Positions 39,004 to 48,209 are shown, counted from the stretch's first letter. The stretch is 64,000 nucleotides of DNA from Falsiruegeria litorea R37 (GCF_900172225.1 NZ_FWFO01000002.1:124001-188000), one strand, 5' to 3'. Notes: a model not told the origin generated them from the sequence alone. Numbers and translations are program-made.

Positions 39004-39963
39004 ATGACCGACGCAAGCATCAACGCCAGCACCCAGAGCCAGACCCAAGGCTATGAGGACGAGGCCAGCTTTGGCGACTACTTCGCGCTGCTGAAACCGC
39101 GCGTGATGTCCCTTGTCGTGTTCACCGCCTTTGTGGGTCTGGTGGCGGCACCGGTGTCCGTACACCCGGTGATCGGTTTCTGCGCCATCCTGTTCATTGC
39201 CATTGGCGGCGGTGCGTCTGGCGCGCTGAACATGTGGTGGGATGCGGACATCGACCGCGTGATGAAACGCACCAAAGGTCGTCCGATCCCGTCGGGCAAA
39301 GTGCAGGAAGGCGAGGCGTTGAGCCTTGGTCTGGCACTGTCGGGTCTTTCGGTGATCATGCTGGCGCTGGCGACCAATGTGTTTGCCGGCCTGTTCCTGG
39401 CCTTCACCATCTTTTTCTACGTCGTCATCTACTCGATGTGGCTGAAACGCTCGACCCCGCAGAACATCGTGATCGGTGGCGCGGCGGGTGCGTTCCCGCC
39501 CGTGATCGGCTGGATCGCTGCAACTGGTTCGATGGCGGTCGAAGCCTGGCTGATGTTTGCGCTGGTGTTCATGTGGACCCCACCGCATTTCTGGGCGCTG
39601 GCGCTGTTCATGCGCTCGGACTATGACGATGCGGGCGTGCCGATGCTGACCGTGACCCACGGTCGCCGCGCCACCCGCGTGCACATCCTGGTCTATACCG
39701 CGCTGCTGGCCCTGCTGGCCGTTGGCGCCGCGTTCTCGGACATCGGTGGCCCGACTTATCTGGTGGTGGCTGCGGTCATGAACGCCATGTTCCTGCACGG
39801 CGCCTGGAAGATCTCACGCCGCAACGAGGACGACTCCGAGGCCGACAATTTCAAGGTCGAGCGCAGCTTCTTCAAGCTCTCGCTGCTTTACCTGTTCCTT
39901 CACTTTGGCGCGATCCTGGTCGAAGCCGTCCTGAAACCCTATGGTCTGGGAGGCTGGTCATGA
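39004..39963 (+). CDS. ctaB: Protoheme IX farnesyltransferase (heme O synthase)
   Basis: 319 residues, UbiA-family membrane protein with seven to nine helices. The Asp-rich prenyl-diphosphate-binding segment NMWWDADIDRVMKRTKGRPI is at about residues 78-97, and a second motif lies near YSMWLKRSTPQNIVIGG. Makes heme O, the precursor of the heme A needed by aa3 oxidase. Its stop overlaps the start of the next small gene (ATGA at 39960). Confidence 0.96.
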   Translation: MTDASINASTQSQTQGYEDEASFGDYFALLKPRVMSLVVFTAFVGLVAAPVSVHPVIGFCAILFIAIGGGASGALNMWWDADIDRVMKRTKGRPIPSGKVQEGEALSLGLALSGLSVIMLALATNVFAGLFLAFTIFFYVVIYSMWLKRSTPQNIVIGGAAGAFPPVIGWIAATGSMAVEAWLMFALVFMWTPPHFWALALFMRSDYDDAGVPMLTVTHGRRATRVHILVYTALLALLAVGAAFSDIGGPTYLVVAAVMNAMFLHGAWKISRRNEDDSEADNFKVERSFFKLSLLYLFLHFGAILVEAVLKPYGLGGWS

Positions 39964-40124
39964 GCCTGCGCAAAGAGCATGAACTGCACGGCCGTCGTTT
40001 TGGCCGCAACCTGGGCGTTGGCCTGACGCTGGCCGCTTTCATCGTGATCGTGTTCAGCCTGACCATCGTCAAGGTCTCGCGCGGTGATTTCCAGATGGTC
40101 CCCAACACGCAGGTGCAGAACTGA
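39960..40124 (+). CDS. Small single-helix protein of the oxidase operon (CoxF-like)
   Basis: 54 residues. ATG overlaps the ctaB stop (ATGA) and its stop overlaps the ctaG start, so it is fully coupled to its neighbours. The sequence starts MSLRKEHELHGRRFGRNLGV and has one membrane helix (about residues 19-38) and a short periplasmic tail. Genes of this size and place occur in Rhodobacteraceae and are annotated CoxF or oxidase-assembly protein. The function is not proven; the coupling is strong evidence that it is real. Confidence 0.85.
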   Translation: MSLRKEHELHGRRFGRNLGVGLTLAAFIVIVFSLTIVKVSRGDFQMVPNTQVQN

Positions 40125-40699
40125 TGGCGATGAGCGGTCCTCAAAAAACGGTTCTTCAGACCGTTAGTGTGGTTGTCCTGATGGGCGGCTTGGCCTGGGC
40201 TTCGGTGCCGTTTTATGACTGGTTCTGCCGGGTCACCGGATTTGGCGGCGTCACGGGCGTGGCCGAAACCGGGTCTGACACCATTCTGGACCAAACCATC
40301 AAGGTTCGCTTCGACGCCTCCAAAGACCGCGACATGCCGTGGGAGTTCAAGCCCGTCGAGCGCACCATGGAGGTGCGCATCGGCGAGACCGGGCTGGCGT
40401 TTTATGAGGCCTACAACCCCACCGACCGTCCCGTTGCAGGGCAGGCGTCCTACAACGTGACGCCCTATGCCGCTGGTGGGTATTTTGACAAGATTCAGTG
40501 CTTCTGTTTTGAGGAACAGGTGCTGCAACCAGGTGAACGGGTGCAAATGCCCGTGACCTTCTTTGTCGATCCCGAAATTGTCGAGGATCGAGAAGCCAAG
40601 TATGTGCATACGATCACGCTGTCGTATACATTCCACGAAATTGATCTGCCCGAGGGCTACGCCGCCCTTGATACAAAAGCAGACAATCAAACGAACTAA
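40124..40699 (+). CDS. ctaG: CtaG/Cox11, copper chaperone for subunit I
   Basis: 191 residues. One N-terminal membrane helix (about 10-28) with the family segment VPFYDWFCRVTGFGG, then a periplasmic Ig-like domain with the copper-binding CxC in KIQCFCFEEQVLQPGE (about residues 125-129). Delivers CuB to cytochrome oxidase subunit I. Overlaps the coxF-like gene by one base and is followed by ctaE after 23 nt. Confidence 0.96.
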   Translation: MAMSGPQKTVLQTVSVVVLMGGLAWASVPFYDWFCRVTGFGGVTGVAETGSDTILDQTIKVRFDASKDRDMPWEFKPVERTMEVRIGETGLAFYEAYNPTDRPVAGQASYNVTPYAAGGYFDKIQCFCFEEQVLQPGERVQMPVTFFVDPEIVEDREAKYVHTITLSYTFHEIDLPEGYAALDTKADNQTN

Positions 40700-40722
40700 G
40701 CCGCTAGGTGAGGGACACTTAA

Positions 40723-41535
40723 ATGGCACACGCTAAAAACCACGACTACCATATTCTACCGCCATCGATCCTGCCTCTGCTGGGCGCGATCGGCGGCTTT
40801 ATCATGCTGTTCGGCGCTGTGCTGTGGATGCACGGCATCACGCCCTACATGTTCTGGGGCGGCCTGGTTCTGGTGCTCTACACCATGTACGACTGGTGGT
40901 CCAAAGTGGTGCAAGAAAGCCGTATCGGCGATCACACCAAGGTCGTGCGCATCGGTCTGCGCTATGGCTTCATCCTGTTTGTCATGTCAGAAATCATGTT
41001 CTTCTTCGCGTGGTTCTGGTCGTTCTTCAAACACGCCATGTACCCGATGCAGGAATACACTGGCACTGAATACGTTCAGCCCGACATCCATGTTGTCGAC
41101 GCCTTCCACCTGCCGCTGATCAACACCGTTGTTCTGCTGCTCTCGGGCTGCGCCGTCACTTGGGCCCACCACGCGCTGGCACATGACAATGACCGCAAGG
41201 GCCTGATTCAGGGTCTGGCAATCGGCATTGTCCTGGGCGTCTTCTTCACCTTCCTGCAGGCGTTCGAATACTACGAGCTGCTGGCCCACGAAGGCTGGAA
41301 GTTCGGCGACGACATCTTCTACTCGAACTTCTTCATGGCAACCGGTTTCCACGGCTTCCACGTTCTGATCGGCACCATCTTCCTGCTGGTCTGCTTGGCC
41401 CGTGCGGGCAAGGGCGACTTCACCCCCGAACAGCACGTTGGCTTTGAGGCCGCCGCCTGGTACTGGCACTTTGTTGACGTTGTCTGGCTGTTCCTGTTCT
41501 TCGCCGTTTACCTCTGGGGCCAATCGGTTCTGTAA
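40723..41535 (+). CDS. ctaE: Cytochrome c oxidase subunit III
   Basis: 270 residues with seven membrane helices. Family features include [20 protein letters not shown] at the N-terminus, [20 protein letters not shown], and [19 protein letters not shown] with the [14 protein letters not shown] ending. Stabilises subunit I and its proton uptake. A possible terminator follows, yet surf1 on the same strand continues the set. Confidence 0.97.
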   Translation: MAHAKNHDYHILPPSILPLLGAIGGFIMLFGAVLWMHGITPYMFWGGLVLVLYTMYDWWSKVVQESRIGDHTKVVRIGLRYGFILFVMSEIMFFFAWFWSFFKHAMYPMQEYTGTEYVQPDIHVVDAFHLPLINTVVLLLSGCAVTWAHHALAHDNDRKGLIQGLAIGIVLGVFFTFLQAFEYYELLAHEGWKFGDDIFYSNFFMATGFHGFHVLIGTIFLLVCLARAGKGDFTPEQHVGFEAAAWYWHFVDVVWLFLFFAVYLWGQSVL

Positions 41536-41582
41536 TTAGGGGCGTCGAGCGGTTGCAAAACGGCTGACAACACGTAACAAGC

Positions 41583-41614
41583 ACAGCGCGCGGGCAGGTC
41601 CCGGGCGCTGTTTT
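41583..41614 (+). terminator. Imperfect terminator-like hairpin after ctaE
   Basis: Arms ACAGCGC.CGGG and CCCG.GCGCTGT with one unpaired base on each side and a following TTTT. It may only weaken transcription into surf1. Confidence 0.55.
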
Positions 41615-41643
41615 CGTATCACCACGCGCGCACAGGGCACATC

Positions 41644-42312
41644 ATGGGCCGTTTCCTCTTTCTGCTGATCATCGTGGCCGCGGGCCTCGGGGTTCTGCTG
41701 TATCTGGGCACCTGGCAGGTGCAGCGCCTGGCCTGGAAAGAGGGCGTGCTGGCCGAGATCGAGGCCCGCATTGCCGCCGACCCCGTCGCCGTCCCTGATC
41801 AGATCGACCGCGAGCGTGATCGCTATCTGCCGGTCACCGTGACCGGAGCGATGTTGCAGGGGGAAATCCACGTTCTTGTCTCGGTCAAACGCGTTGGCCC
41901 CGGATACCGCATCCTTGCCCCGTTTGATGATGGCACCCGCGTGATCATGATCGACCGCGGCTTTGTCCCGCTGGACGACAAGAACACCCCCCGCGCCATT
42001 GGTCCGATGACGATCACTGGCAACCTGCACTGGCCGAACGAGGTCGACGAGTATACCCCCGAACCGGACGTCGAGGGAGAGATCTGGTTCGCGCGCGAGG
42101 TCGACATGGCCTCGGTCGTTTTGGGCACCGATCCCATTCTGCTGATCGCAAAGTCCAAAACCGACCCGAATGTGACGCCCTTGCCGGTCGACACCAGCGG
42201 CATTCCCAACGATCACTTGCAATACGCCATCACTTGGTTTGGCCTCGCCCTGGTCTGGGCCGCCATGAGCGTGTTTTTCCTGTGGCGCACCCGCGCCCGT
42301 ACAGAGAGCTAG
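41644..42312 (+). CDS. SURF1-family oxidase assembly protein
   Basis: 222 residues. The classic SURF1 layout is present: one helix near the N-terminus (about 4-22, followed by GTWQVQRLAWKE), a periplasmic domain (with IMIDRGFVPLDDKN and ALGTDPILLIAKS-like block), and a second helix close to the C-terminus (ITWFGLALVWAAMSVFFLW). Helps insert heme A into subunit I. 6 nt before thrC. Confidence 0.93.
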   Translation: MGRFLFLLIIVAAGLGVLLYLGTWQVQRLAWKEGVLAEIEARIAADPVAVPDQIDRERDRYLPVTVTGAMLQGEIHVLVSVKRVGPGYRILAPFDDGTRVIMIDRGFVPLDDKNTPRAIGPMTITGNLHWPNEVDEYTPEPDVEGEIWFAREVDMASVVLGTDPILLIAKSKTDPNVTPLPVDTSGIPNDHLQYAITWFGLALVWAAMSVFFLWRTRARTES

Positions 42313-42318
42313 AGAGCG

Positions 42319-43710
42319 ATGAAATACATCTCGACCCGGGGCCAAGCGCCCGAGCTGACATTCGAAGAAGCCATGCTGACCGGCCTGGCGCGCGACGGTG
42401 GCCTGTATGTGCCCGCCGAAATTCCGACGATGACCAAGGACGAGATCGCCGACCTCGCAGGCAAATCTTATGAAGAGGTTGCTTACCGCGTCATGCGCCC
42501 CTTTGTGGGCGACAGCTTCTCGGGTGATGAGTTCCGCGCCATCATTGACCGCGCCTATGCAGTGTTCGGTCATGACGCCCGCGCGCCTTTGGTGCAGCTC
42601 AACGAAAACCACTACCTGCTGGAACTGTTCCACGGGCCCACGCTGGCGTTCAAAGACTTCGCAATGCAGCTGATCGGTCAGCTGTTTCAGGTGGCCCTGA
42701 AACGTCGCAATGACCGCGTGACCATCGTTGGTGCCACATCGGGCGACACCGGTTCGGCGGCGATGGAGGCATTCAAGGGCCTCGATGCGGTCGACGTCTT
42801 CATCCTGTTCCCCGATGGGCGGGTGTCCGAAGTGCAGCGCCGCCAGATGACCACGCCGCAGGAAAGCAACGTCCACGCGCTGGCGCTGGATGGGGATTTC
42901 GATGACTGCCAGGCGGCTGTGAAAGAGATGTTCAACGATTTCGGCTTCCGCGATGGCGTCAAACTGGCGGGTGTGAACTCGATCAACATCGCGCGCGTGC
43001 TGGCGCAGGTGGTCTATTACTTCACCTCTGCCGTCTCGCTGGGGGCCCCGCACCGCAAGGTCAGCTTTACCGTGCCCACCGGTAACTTTGGTGACATCTT
43101 TGCAGGCTTCATCGCCAAGCAGATGGGCCTGCCGATCGACCGTTTGGTCGTGGCGACCAATCAGAACGACATCCTGCACCGCTGCCTGAGCGGGCAGGGC
43201 TATCACAAGGGCGAGACGATCCCCTCGATCAGCCCGTCGATGGACATTCAGGTCAGCTCGAACTTTGAGCGCGCGTTGTATTTTGCCTATGGCCGCGACG
43301 GCAACGCCGTGGCGCAGCTGATGGATGAACTCAAATCCGGTGGCGGGTTCGAGGTCAGTCGAGGCGCGATGGAAGCCTTGGGTGAGCAATACGACTCGGG
43401 CCGCGTCAGTGAAGACGAGACACTGGCGACGATCAAATCGACACTGGCGTCGAGTGGCGAGCTGCTTTGCCCGCACTCGGCTGTTGGTGTGATGGTGGGC
43501 GAGGCGCAACGCGACGCCGCCATCCCGATGATCACCCTTGCCACCGCACACCCGGCCAAGTTCCCCGCAGCGGTCGAAGAGGCCAGCGGTGTACATCCGC
43601 CTCTTCCCTCTCGCATGTCTGATCTATATGAACGCTCGGAACGGATGACCCGCGTTGCCAATGATCTGGGCGTCCTGCAATCCCATATCAAAGAGCATAT
43701 CGCCAAGTGA
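42319..43710 (+). CDS. thrC: Threonine synthase
   Basis: 463 residues, the longer type II form of the enzyme. Converts O-phosphohomoserine to threonine with PLP. N-terminal block STRGQAPELTFEEAMLTGLA; the PLP-lysine is in HGPTLAFKDFAMQ (about residue 112); phosphate-binding ATSGDTGSAA follows, and the VPTGNFGDIFAGF segment comes later. Its stop overlaps the GTG start of the M16 peptidase. The link to the oxidase genes is a conserved Rhodobacteraceae arrangement, not a functional one. Confidence 0.97.
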   Translation: MKYISTRGQAPELTFEEAMLTGLARDGGLYVPAEIPTMTKDEIADLAGKSYEEVAYRVMRPFVGDSFSGDEFRAIIDRAYAVFGHDARAPLVQLNENHYLLELFHGPTLAFKDFAMQLIGQLFQVALKRRNDRVTIVGATSGDTGSAAMEAFKGLDAVDVFILFPDGRVSEVQRRQMTTPQESNVHALALDGDFDDCQAAVKEMFNDFGFRDGVKLAGVNSINIARVLAQVVYYFTSAVSLGAPHRKVSFTVPTGNFGDIFAGFIAKQMGLPIDRLVVATNQNDILHRCLSGQGYHKGETIPSISPSMDIQVSSNFERALYFAYGRDGNAVAQLMDELKSGGGFEVSRGAMEALGEQYDSGRVSEDETLATIKSTLASSGELLCPHSAVGVMVGEAQRDAAIPMITLATAHPAKFPAAVEEASGVHPPLPSRMSDLYERSERMTRVANDLGVLQSHIKEHIAK

Positions 43711-44969
43711 CAGTAAGACAGGACCAACTGAGCAACGGTTTCCGGATCGTCAGTGAACATATGCCGGGGCTGCAATCGGCCTCGATCGGGATCTGGGTTG
43801 CCGCAGGCGCCCGTCACGAGCGCATCGAGCAGAACGGCATCGCGCATTTCCTTGAGCATATGGCGTTCAAGGGCACCAAACGGCGCAGCGCCTTGCAGAT
43901 CGCCGAGGCGATCGAGGATGTGGGTGGCTATATCAACGCCTACACCTCGCGCGAGGTGACGGCGTACTATGCCCGCGTGCTCAAGGCCGACGTGCCGCTG
44001 GCGATGGACGTGATTGGCGACATCGTGATGAACCCGGTTTTTGATCCCAAAGAGATCGAAATCGAGCGCGGCGTGATCCTGCAGGAAATCGGTCAGGCGG
44101 CGGACACGCCCGACGATGTGATCTTTGACTGGCTGCAGGAAGAAAGCTATCGCGACCAACCCCTGGGCCGTACTATCCTGGGGCCAACCGAGCGGGTCAG
44201 CAATTTCACGCGCGAGGATCTGTCTGGCTTTGTTGCCGAGCACTATGGCCCCGAGCAGATGATCCTGTCCGCAGCCGGTGCCGTGGACCACGACATGCTG
44301 GTCAAACTGGCGACCGAGATGTTTGGCCACCTGCAACCCCGCAAGGGCCTGATCGCTGACGCTGCGCGGTTCACCGGCGGTGAGGCACGGCAGCTCAAGG
44401 ATCTGGAACAGGCGCATTTTGCTTTGGCCCTGGAAAGCCCCGGCTATCGCGACGACCAGATCTATACCGCGCAGATCTATTCCAGCGCTTTGGGCGGCGG
44501 CATGTCGTCCCGTCTGTTCCAGGAGGTCCGCGAAACCCGTGGCCTGTGCTATACGATCTTTGCCCAGACCGGCGCTTATGCCGACACTGGCGCCACCACG
44601 ATCTATGCCGGCACGTCTGGCGAGCAGGTCGCGGAACTGGCCGGGATCACCATTGATGAGATGAAGCGCGCCGCTGATGACATGTCGGATCAAGAGGTCG
44701 CCCGCGCCCGCGCCCAGATGAAGGCCGGGATGCTGATGGGACTGGAAAGCCCCTCCAATCGTGCCGAACGTCTGGCCCGCCTGGTGCAGATCTGGGACGA
44801 GGTGCCCTCGCTTGAGGATACGGTCGCCCGGATCGATGCGGTCACCACGGACGATGTGCGCGCCTTTGCCGAGCAGATGGCCGTCCGCGCCCCCGCAGCG
44901 CTGGCGGTCTATGGCCCGGTTGATGCGGCGCCGTCGCTGGAGGAGTTGCAGCAGAGGCGCGCCGCCTGA
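43707..44969 (+). CDS. M16-family zinc peptidase (processing-peptidase-like)
   Basis: 420 residues, the usual length of single-chain bacterial M16B peptidases. The inverted zinc motif HxxEH is clear in IAHFLEHMAFKGTKRR (about residues 49-53), with the distal Glu near EIERGVILQEI, and the second half has the Gly-rich SSALGGGMSSRLFQEVRETRGL. Probably degrades short peptides. GTG start overlapping thrC by 4 nt; the following acetyltransferase overlaps by one base. Confidence 0.93.
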   Translation: MTVRQDQLSNGFRIVSEHMPGLQSASIGIWVAAGARHERIEQNGIAHFLEHMAFKGTKRRSALQIAEAIEDVGGYINAYTSREVTAYYARVLKADVPLAMDVIGDIVMNPVFDPKEIEIERGVILQEIGQAADTPDDVIFDWLQEESYRDQPLGRTILGPTERVSNFTREDLSGFVAEHYGPEQMILSAAGAVDHDMLVKLATEMFGHLQPRKGLIADAARFTGGEARQLKDLEQAHFALALESPGYRDDQIYTAQIYSSALGGGMSSRLFQEVRETRGLCYTIFAQTGAYADTGATTIYAGTSGEQVAELAGITIDEMKRAADDMSDQEVARARAQMKAGMLMGLESPSNRAERLARLVQIWDEVPSLEDTVARIDAVTTDDVRAFAEQMAVRAPAALAVYGPVDAAPSLEELQQRRAA

Positions 44970-45553
44970 TGCTTCTGTCCAAGCGCAAGCTGAAGATCGA
45001 GACCGAACGTCTGAGCCTGCGCCCGCCGGTGCATTCGGACTTTCGCGAATGGTCCGCCTTGCGCCGGTCCAGCGAGGCCTACCTGACCCCGTGGGAGCCC
45101 AGCTGGGCCCCCGACCACCTGACCCGCAAGGCCTTCACCAACCGGGTCTATTGGGCGCAACGCTCGGTCTCGGGTGGCACTGCGATCCCACTGTTTCTGT
45201 TCCGGCGCGAGGACGACCGCCTGATGGGCGCGATCACGCTGGACAACATCCGACGCGGGCCTGCACAGGCGGGCACGCTGGGGTATTGGACCGGTCAGGC
45301 CTATGCGCGCCAAGGCTTTATGCGCGAAGCCATCGGTGCGATGCTGCATTACGCCTTTGCACGGCTCGACCTCAGCCGGATCGAGGCGGCCTGTCTGCCC
45401 GAAAACGCGGCCTCTCGCGGGTTGCTTGAAAGCTCGGGCTTCAAATACGAAGGCGTGGCGCAATCCTATCTGCAGATCGGAGGGCGCTGGCGGACGCATG
45501 TTTTGTACGCCTCGCTGCGCAGCGACCGGCGTGGGAAAACCGACGTTGGTTGA
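44969..45553 (+). CDS. GNAT acetyltransferase, RimJ-like
   Basis: 194 residues. RimJ/RimL-type fold: N-terminal TERLSLRPPVHSDFREW, the substrate loop with the SEAYLTPWEPSW segment, the acetyl-CoA site at GYWTGQAYARQGFMREAIGA and the ENAASRGLLESSGFKYEG motif. Likely acetylates a protein N-terminus such as a ribosomal protein. TGATG coupling to the M16 peptidase gene. Confidence 0.9.
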   Translation: MLLSKRKLKIETERLSLRPPVHSDFREWSALRRSSEAYLTPWEPSWAPDHLTRKAFTNRVYWAQRSVSGGTAIPLFLFRREDDRLMGAITLDNIRRGPAQAGTLGYWTGQAYARQGFMREAIGAMLHYAFARLDLSRIEAACLPENAASRGLLESSGFKYEGVAQSYLQIGGRWRTHVLYASLRSDRRGKTDVG

Positions 45554-45597
45554 TTGGGGTTTCACCCCAAACCCCAGAGTATTTCCAAAAGGGTGAA
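45554..45597. repeat. Hairpin plus AGTATTT element, same layout as at 16776-16838
   Basis: TTGGGGT-TTC-ACCCCAA hairpin (45554-45570), then CCCC, AGAGTATTTCC and purine-rich AAAAGGGTGAAGAA. It directly follows the acetyltransferase stop. Probably another copy of a dispersed intergenic element. Confidence 0.35.
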
Positions 45598-45638
45598 GAA
45601 CAGGGTGACTTGAGGCTCATCTGCGCTAGACTTCGCAC

Positions 45639-46463
45639 ATGCGGTGGATTTTGGCAGGGATCTTGAGTTTGGTGGCGGCAGTTGCGGGTGCGCAGGAGCG
45701 GCGGCCGAGCCATTGTATTGCAATCGCAGATGCCGCGCCCGGTCTTGAATATCTGCACAAGGCCAGCTGGCAAGATCCCGTACCGAAGTATTCCGTCCGG
45801 ATCAGCTATATCGCCCATGCTTCGTTTCTGTTGCAGACCCATGGCGGGCTAAGCGCTGTGACCGATTTCACGGGCTTCATCGGCAATGTCGGTCTGATCC
45901 CCAATGTGGTCACCATGAACCATGCCCATGAAACCCATTGGACCGCCTTTCCTGACCCGGCGATCAAACACCCCCTCAATGGGTGGGGGCCGTTTGGCGA
46001 GGGGATCGAGCATCATCTGGATCTGGGCGAGATGCTGATCCGCAACGTCTCGACCGACATCCGCTCGCAATTCAGCGGGGTCGAACCAAAGGGCAATTCG
46101 ATCTTTGTGTTCGAAGTCGAGGGGCTGTGTATCGGCCATCTGGGCCACCTGCATCACATGCCAAGCGACGAACAGTTTGCCGCCCTTGGTCGGCTCGACG
46201 TGGTAATGGCGGCAGTGGACGGGGGGTCAACACTTGCGCTGCCGGAGATGATCAAGGTGATCAATCGGCTCAAGTCGTCGATTGTTATTCCCATGCATTG
46301 GTTTGGCGACTATACGCTTGGGGCGTTTCTTGTCGGAATACGCGAAGAATTCGATGTGCGGCGCGACTGGATAAGCGAGATAGAGGTTTCCCTGGCAACC
46401 TTGCCCGACCGCCCCACGGTGATCGTGCTCGAGCCCAAATACCTGATTGAACCTGACGACTAG
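45639..46463 (+). CDS. Secreted metallo-beta-lactamase-fold hydrolase
   Basis: 274 residues. Signal peptide to about AGAQ (residue 19). The MBL-fold core (YIAHASFLLQTHGGLSAVTD) resembles UlaG-type hydrolases; candidate metal ligands are in NHAHETHW, GHLGHLHHM and PMHWFGD. The usual HxHxDH motif is replaced by HAHETHW (the Asp-His pair is lost), so metal binding may be altered. No substrate can be assigned. It ends 3 nt before the frame of the next flavoprotein. Confidence 0.75.
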   Translation: MRWILAGILSLVAAVAGAQERRPSHCIAIADAAPGLEYLHKASWQDPVPKYSVRISYIAHASFLLQTHGGLSAVTDFTGFIGNVGLIPNVVTMNHAHETHWTAFPDPAIKHPLNGWGPFGEGIEHHLDLGEMLIRNVSTDIRSQFSGVEPKGNSIFVFEVEGLCIGHLGHLHHMPSDEQFAALGRLDVVMAAVDGGSTLALPEMIKVINRLKSSIVIPMHWFGDYTLGAFLVGIREEFDVRRDWISEIEVSLATLPDRPTVIVLEPKYLIEPDD

Positions 46464-46478
46464 CTCTTGAGGATTGGC

Positions 46479-47894
46479 ATGACTTTGAACGCGGCGGATG
46501 AGGCATTTGCAACGCGGTTGAGCACCCTTGTGCCCGAAGATGTGCTGCGCCCGGCTGAGGCACGCTATGCCCAAGACCCGCGCGGTCGCCGAGAAGGGCA
46601 AGTAGGGGTTCTGGCCCTGCCGCGCGACGTACATCAGGTATCAGCCTTGGTCAAAGCCGCAGCAGAGGCACGCGTGCCGGTTCTGCCTTATGGCGGCGGC
46701 ACTGGTTTGGTGGGCGGGCAGGTGGCCTGGGATGGGCCTGCACCGCTGGTGATATCACTGGAACGCATGTCGGCGATCCGGGGCGTCTATCCGACCGAGA
46801 ATGTACTGGTGGCCGAGGCGGGCGCGGTGCTGGCCGATGTTCAGGCTGCGGCCGAAGCCGAGGACCGGCTGTTCCCCCTGTCTCTGGCTGCCGAAGGGTC
46901 CTGCCGCATCGGCGGTAACCTGTCGACCAACGCAGGCGGGGTGAATGTGCTGCGCTATGGCAATGCGCGCGATCTGTGTCTGGGGCTTGAGGCGGTGCTG
47001 CCCAACGGCGAGATCTGGCACGGCCTGACCCGGCTTCGCAAGGACAACACTGGCTATGACCTGTGCAACCTGCTGGTGGGGGCCGAGGGGACGCTGGGGA
47101 TCATCACGGCGGCGGCGCTGAAACTGTCACCGGTGCCGGTGGGGCAGGGCACGGCGATGATCGTGGTGCCGTCTGCTGCTGCGGCGCTGGATCTGCTCGC
47201 ATTGGCGCGCGCGATCGTGGGCGACGGCGTCAGCGCCTTTGAGTTGATCCATCGGCAAGGGCTGGAGTTTTTGGCCGAGGTGCTGCCAGACGTCCGCCAA
47301 CCCTTTGCCGAGCCGCCCGAATGGTGCGTGTTGATCGAACTGGGCCTGGCAGCCGGGCTGAACCCCGCGCAGATGCTGGAGCAATTGTTCGAACAGGCGG
47401 TAGAGCAAGACCTGGCGCTGGACGGCGTGATCGCGCAGTCACAGGCGCAGCGGCATGAGCTGTGGACCGTGCGCGAGCACATTCCCGAGGCCAACCGCCT
47501 GATAGGGTCCATCGCCAGCCACGACATTTCTGTTCCGATCTCTTTAATCCCCGAGTTTGTGGCCGAGGCGGGTAAGCGCCTCGCAGCGAAGGGTGATTTC
47601 CGCATCAACGCCTTTGGCCATGCGGGCGACGGCAACCTGCACTACAATATCTTCCCGCCCAAGGGGCAGTCTCGTGACACGTACAAGCCCATGGCCGCCG
47701 ACCTGACCCGCATCGTGCATGACCTGGTGCACGAGATGGGCGGCTCGATCAGTGCCGAGCATGGCATCGGGCGACTCAAGGCGGCGGATCTGGAACGCTA
47801 TGGCGACCCGACCAAACTGGCGGCGATGAGGGCGATCAAAACCGCCCTCGACCCCCTGGGCATCATGAACCCCGGCGCGGTATTGCGAGCCTAA
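46479..47894 (+). CDS. FAD-linked oxidase, glycolate/D-lactate dehydrogenase type
   Basis: 471 residues from ATG 46479 (TTGAGGA upstream), preferred over TTG 46467. FAD-binding type 4 domain (about 45-220; VPVLPYGGGTGLVGGQ and SLAAEGSCRIGGNLSTNAGG) and FAD-oxidase C-terminal domain (about 225-470; INAFGHAGDGNLHYN and SAEHGIGRLK). Oxidises a 2-hydroxyacid such as glycolate, D-lactate or D-2-hydroxyglutarate. Its 3' end borders the accessory cluster and the left bracketing element. Confidence 0.92.
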   Translation: MTLNAADEAFATRLSTLVPEDVLRPAEARYAQDPRGRREGQVGVLALPRDVHQVSALVKAAAEARVPVLPYGGGTGLVGGQVAWDGPAPLVISLERMSAIRGVYPTENVLVAEAGAVLADVQAAAEAEDRLFPLSLAAEGSCRIGGNLSTNAGGVNVLRYGNARDLCLGLEAVLPNGEIWHGLTRLRKDNTGYDLCNLLVGAEGTLGIITAAALKLSPVPVGQGTAMIVVPSAAAALDLLALARAIVGDGVSAFELIHRQGLEFLAEVLPDVRQPFAEPPEWCVLIELGLAAGLNPAQMLEQLFEQAVEQDLALDGVIAQSQAQRHELWTVREHIPEANRLIGSIASHDISVPISLIPEFVAEAGKRLAAKGDFRINAFGHAGDGNLHYNIFPPKGQSRDTYKPMAADLTRIVHDLVHEMGGSISAEHGIGRLKAADLERYGDPTKLAAMRAIKTALDPLGIMNPGAVLRA

Positions 47895-47900
47895 TCAAAA

Positions 47901-47938
47901 GTGGACGGCGAGCCGCCAACCCATGCGACAAATGTCGA
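47901..47938. repeat. Left bracketing element of the hyu cluster
   Basis: Begins 6 nt after the upstream gene's stop: GTGG, a CGGC-GA-GCCG mini-hairpin, CCGCCA.CCCATG, CAA.TGTCGA. The same order of blocks, read on the opposite strand, lies at 57966-58006. Confidence 0.6.
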
Positions 47939-48183
47939 AACGCCTCTGGAACATCCCTGAGGTGACAGGCTTTGTGAGCGTTTCCACCCGAAGATTTCTT
48001 CGAGAGCAACATAATTTCCCAAAAGCAGGCGTTGGTATGGCTCTGAGCAACGGCCGCTATGCGGGACAAACCAGACTGTGCCCCCGGCCAAACTAAGGTC
48101 TGCTCACCACACACTTTGCGGACAGAGCCACGTGATCGAAGTGTGTTGTCCTCCCGATTAAAGTTGCTGAAAAATCGGAGCCG
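47939..48183. other. Gene-free stretch before the LysR gene
   Basis: Frames on either strand are short and stop-broken or lack a start and family features. The sequence is less GC-rich than its surroundings. I see no intact element; it could be a decayed gene or a degenerate intergenic sequence. Confidence 0.4.
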
Positions 48184-48187
48184 TGCA

Positions 48188-48209
48188 TGATCATGAAAAC
48201 TGATCATGA
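48188..48209. promoter_or_regulatory. Two copies of TGATCATGA at the LysR start
   Basis: TGATCATGA at 48188-48196 and 48201-48209, 13 nt apart, the first inside a CATGATCATG palindrome. The second overlaps the ATG at 48206. This is a good candidate for an autoregulatory operator of the adjacent LysR gene. Confidence 0.45.

Noticed and set aside
41536-43596. A 686-codon open frame on the minus strand across surf1 and thrC
   Set aside because: It is antisense to two well-identified genes and has no family features.
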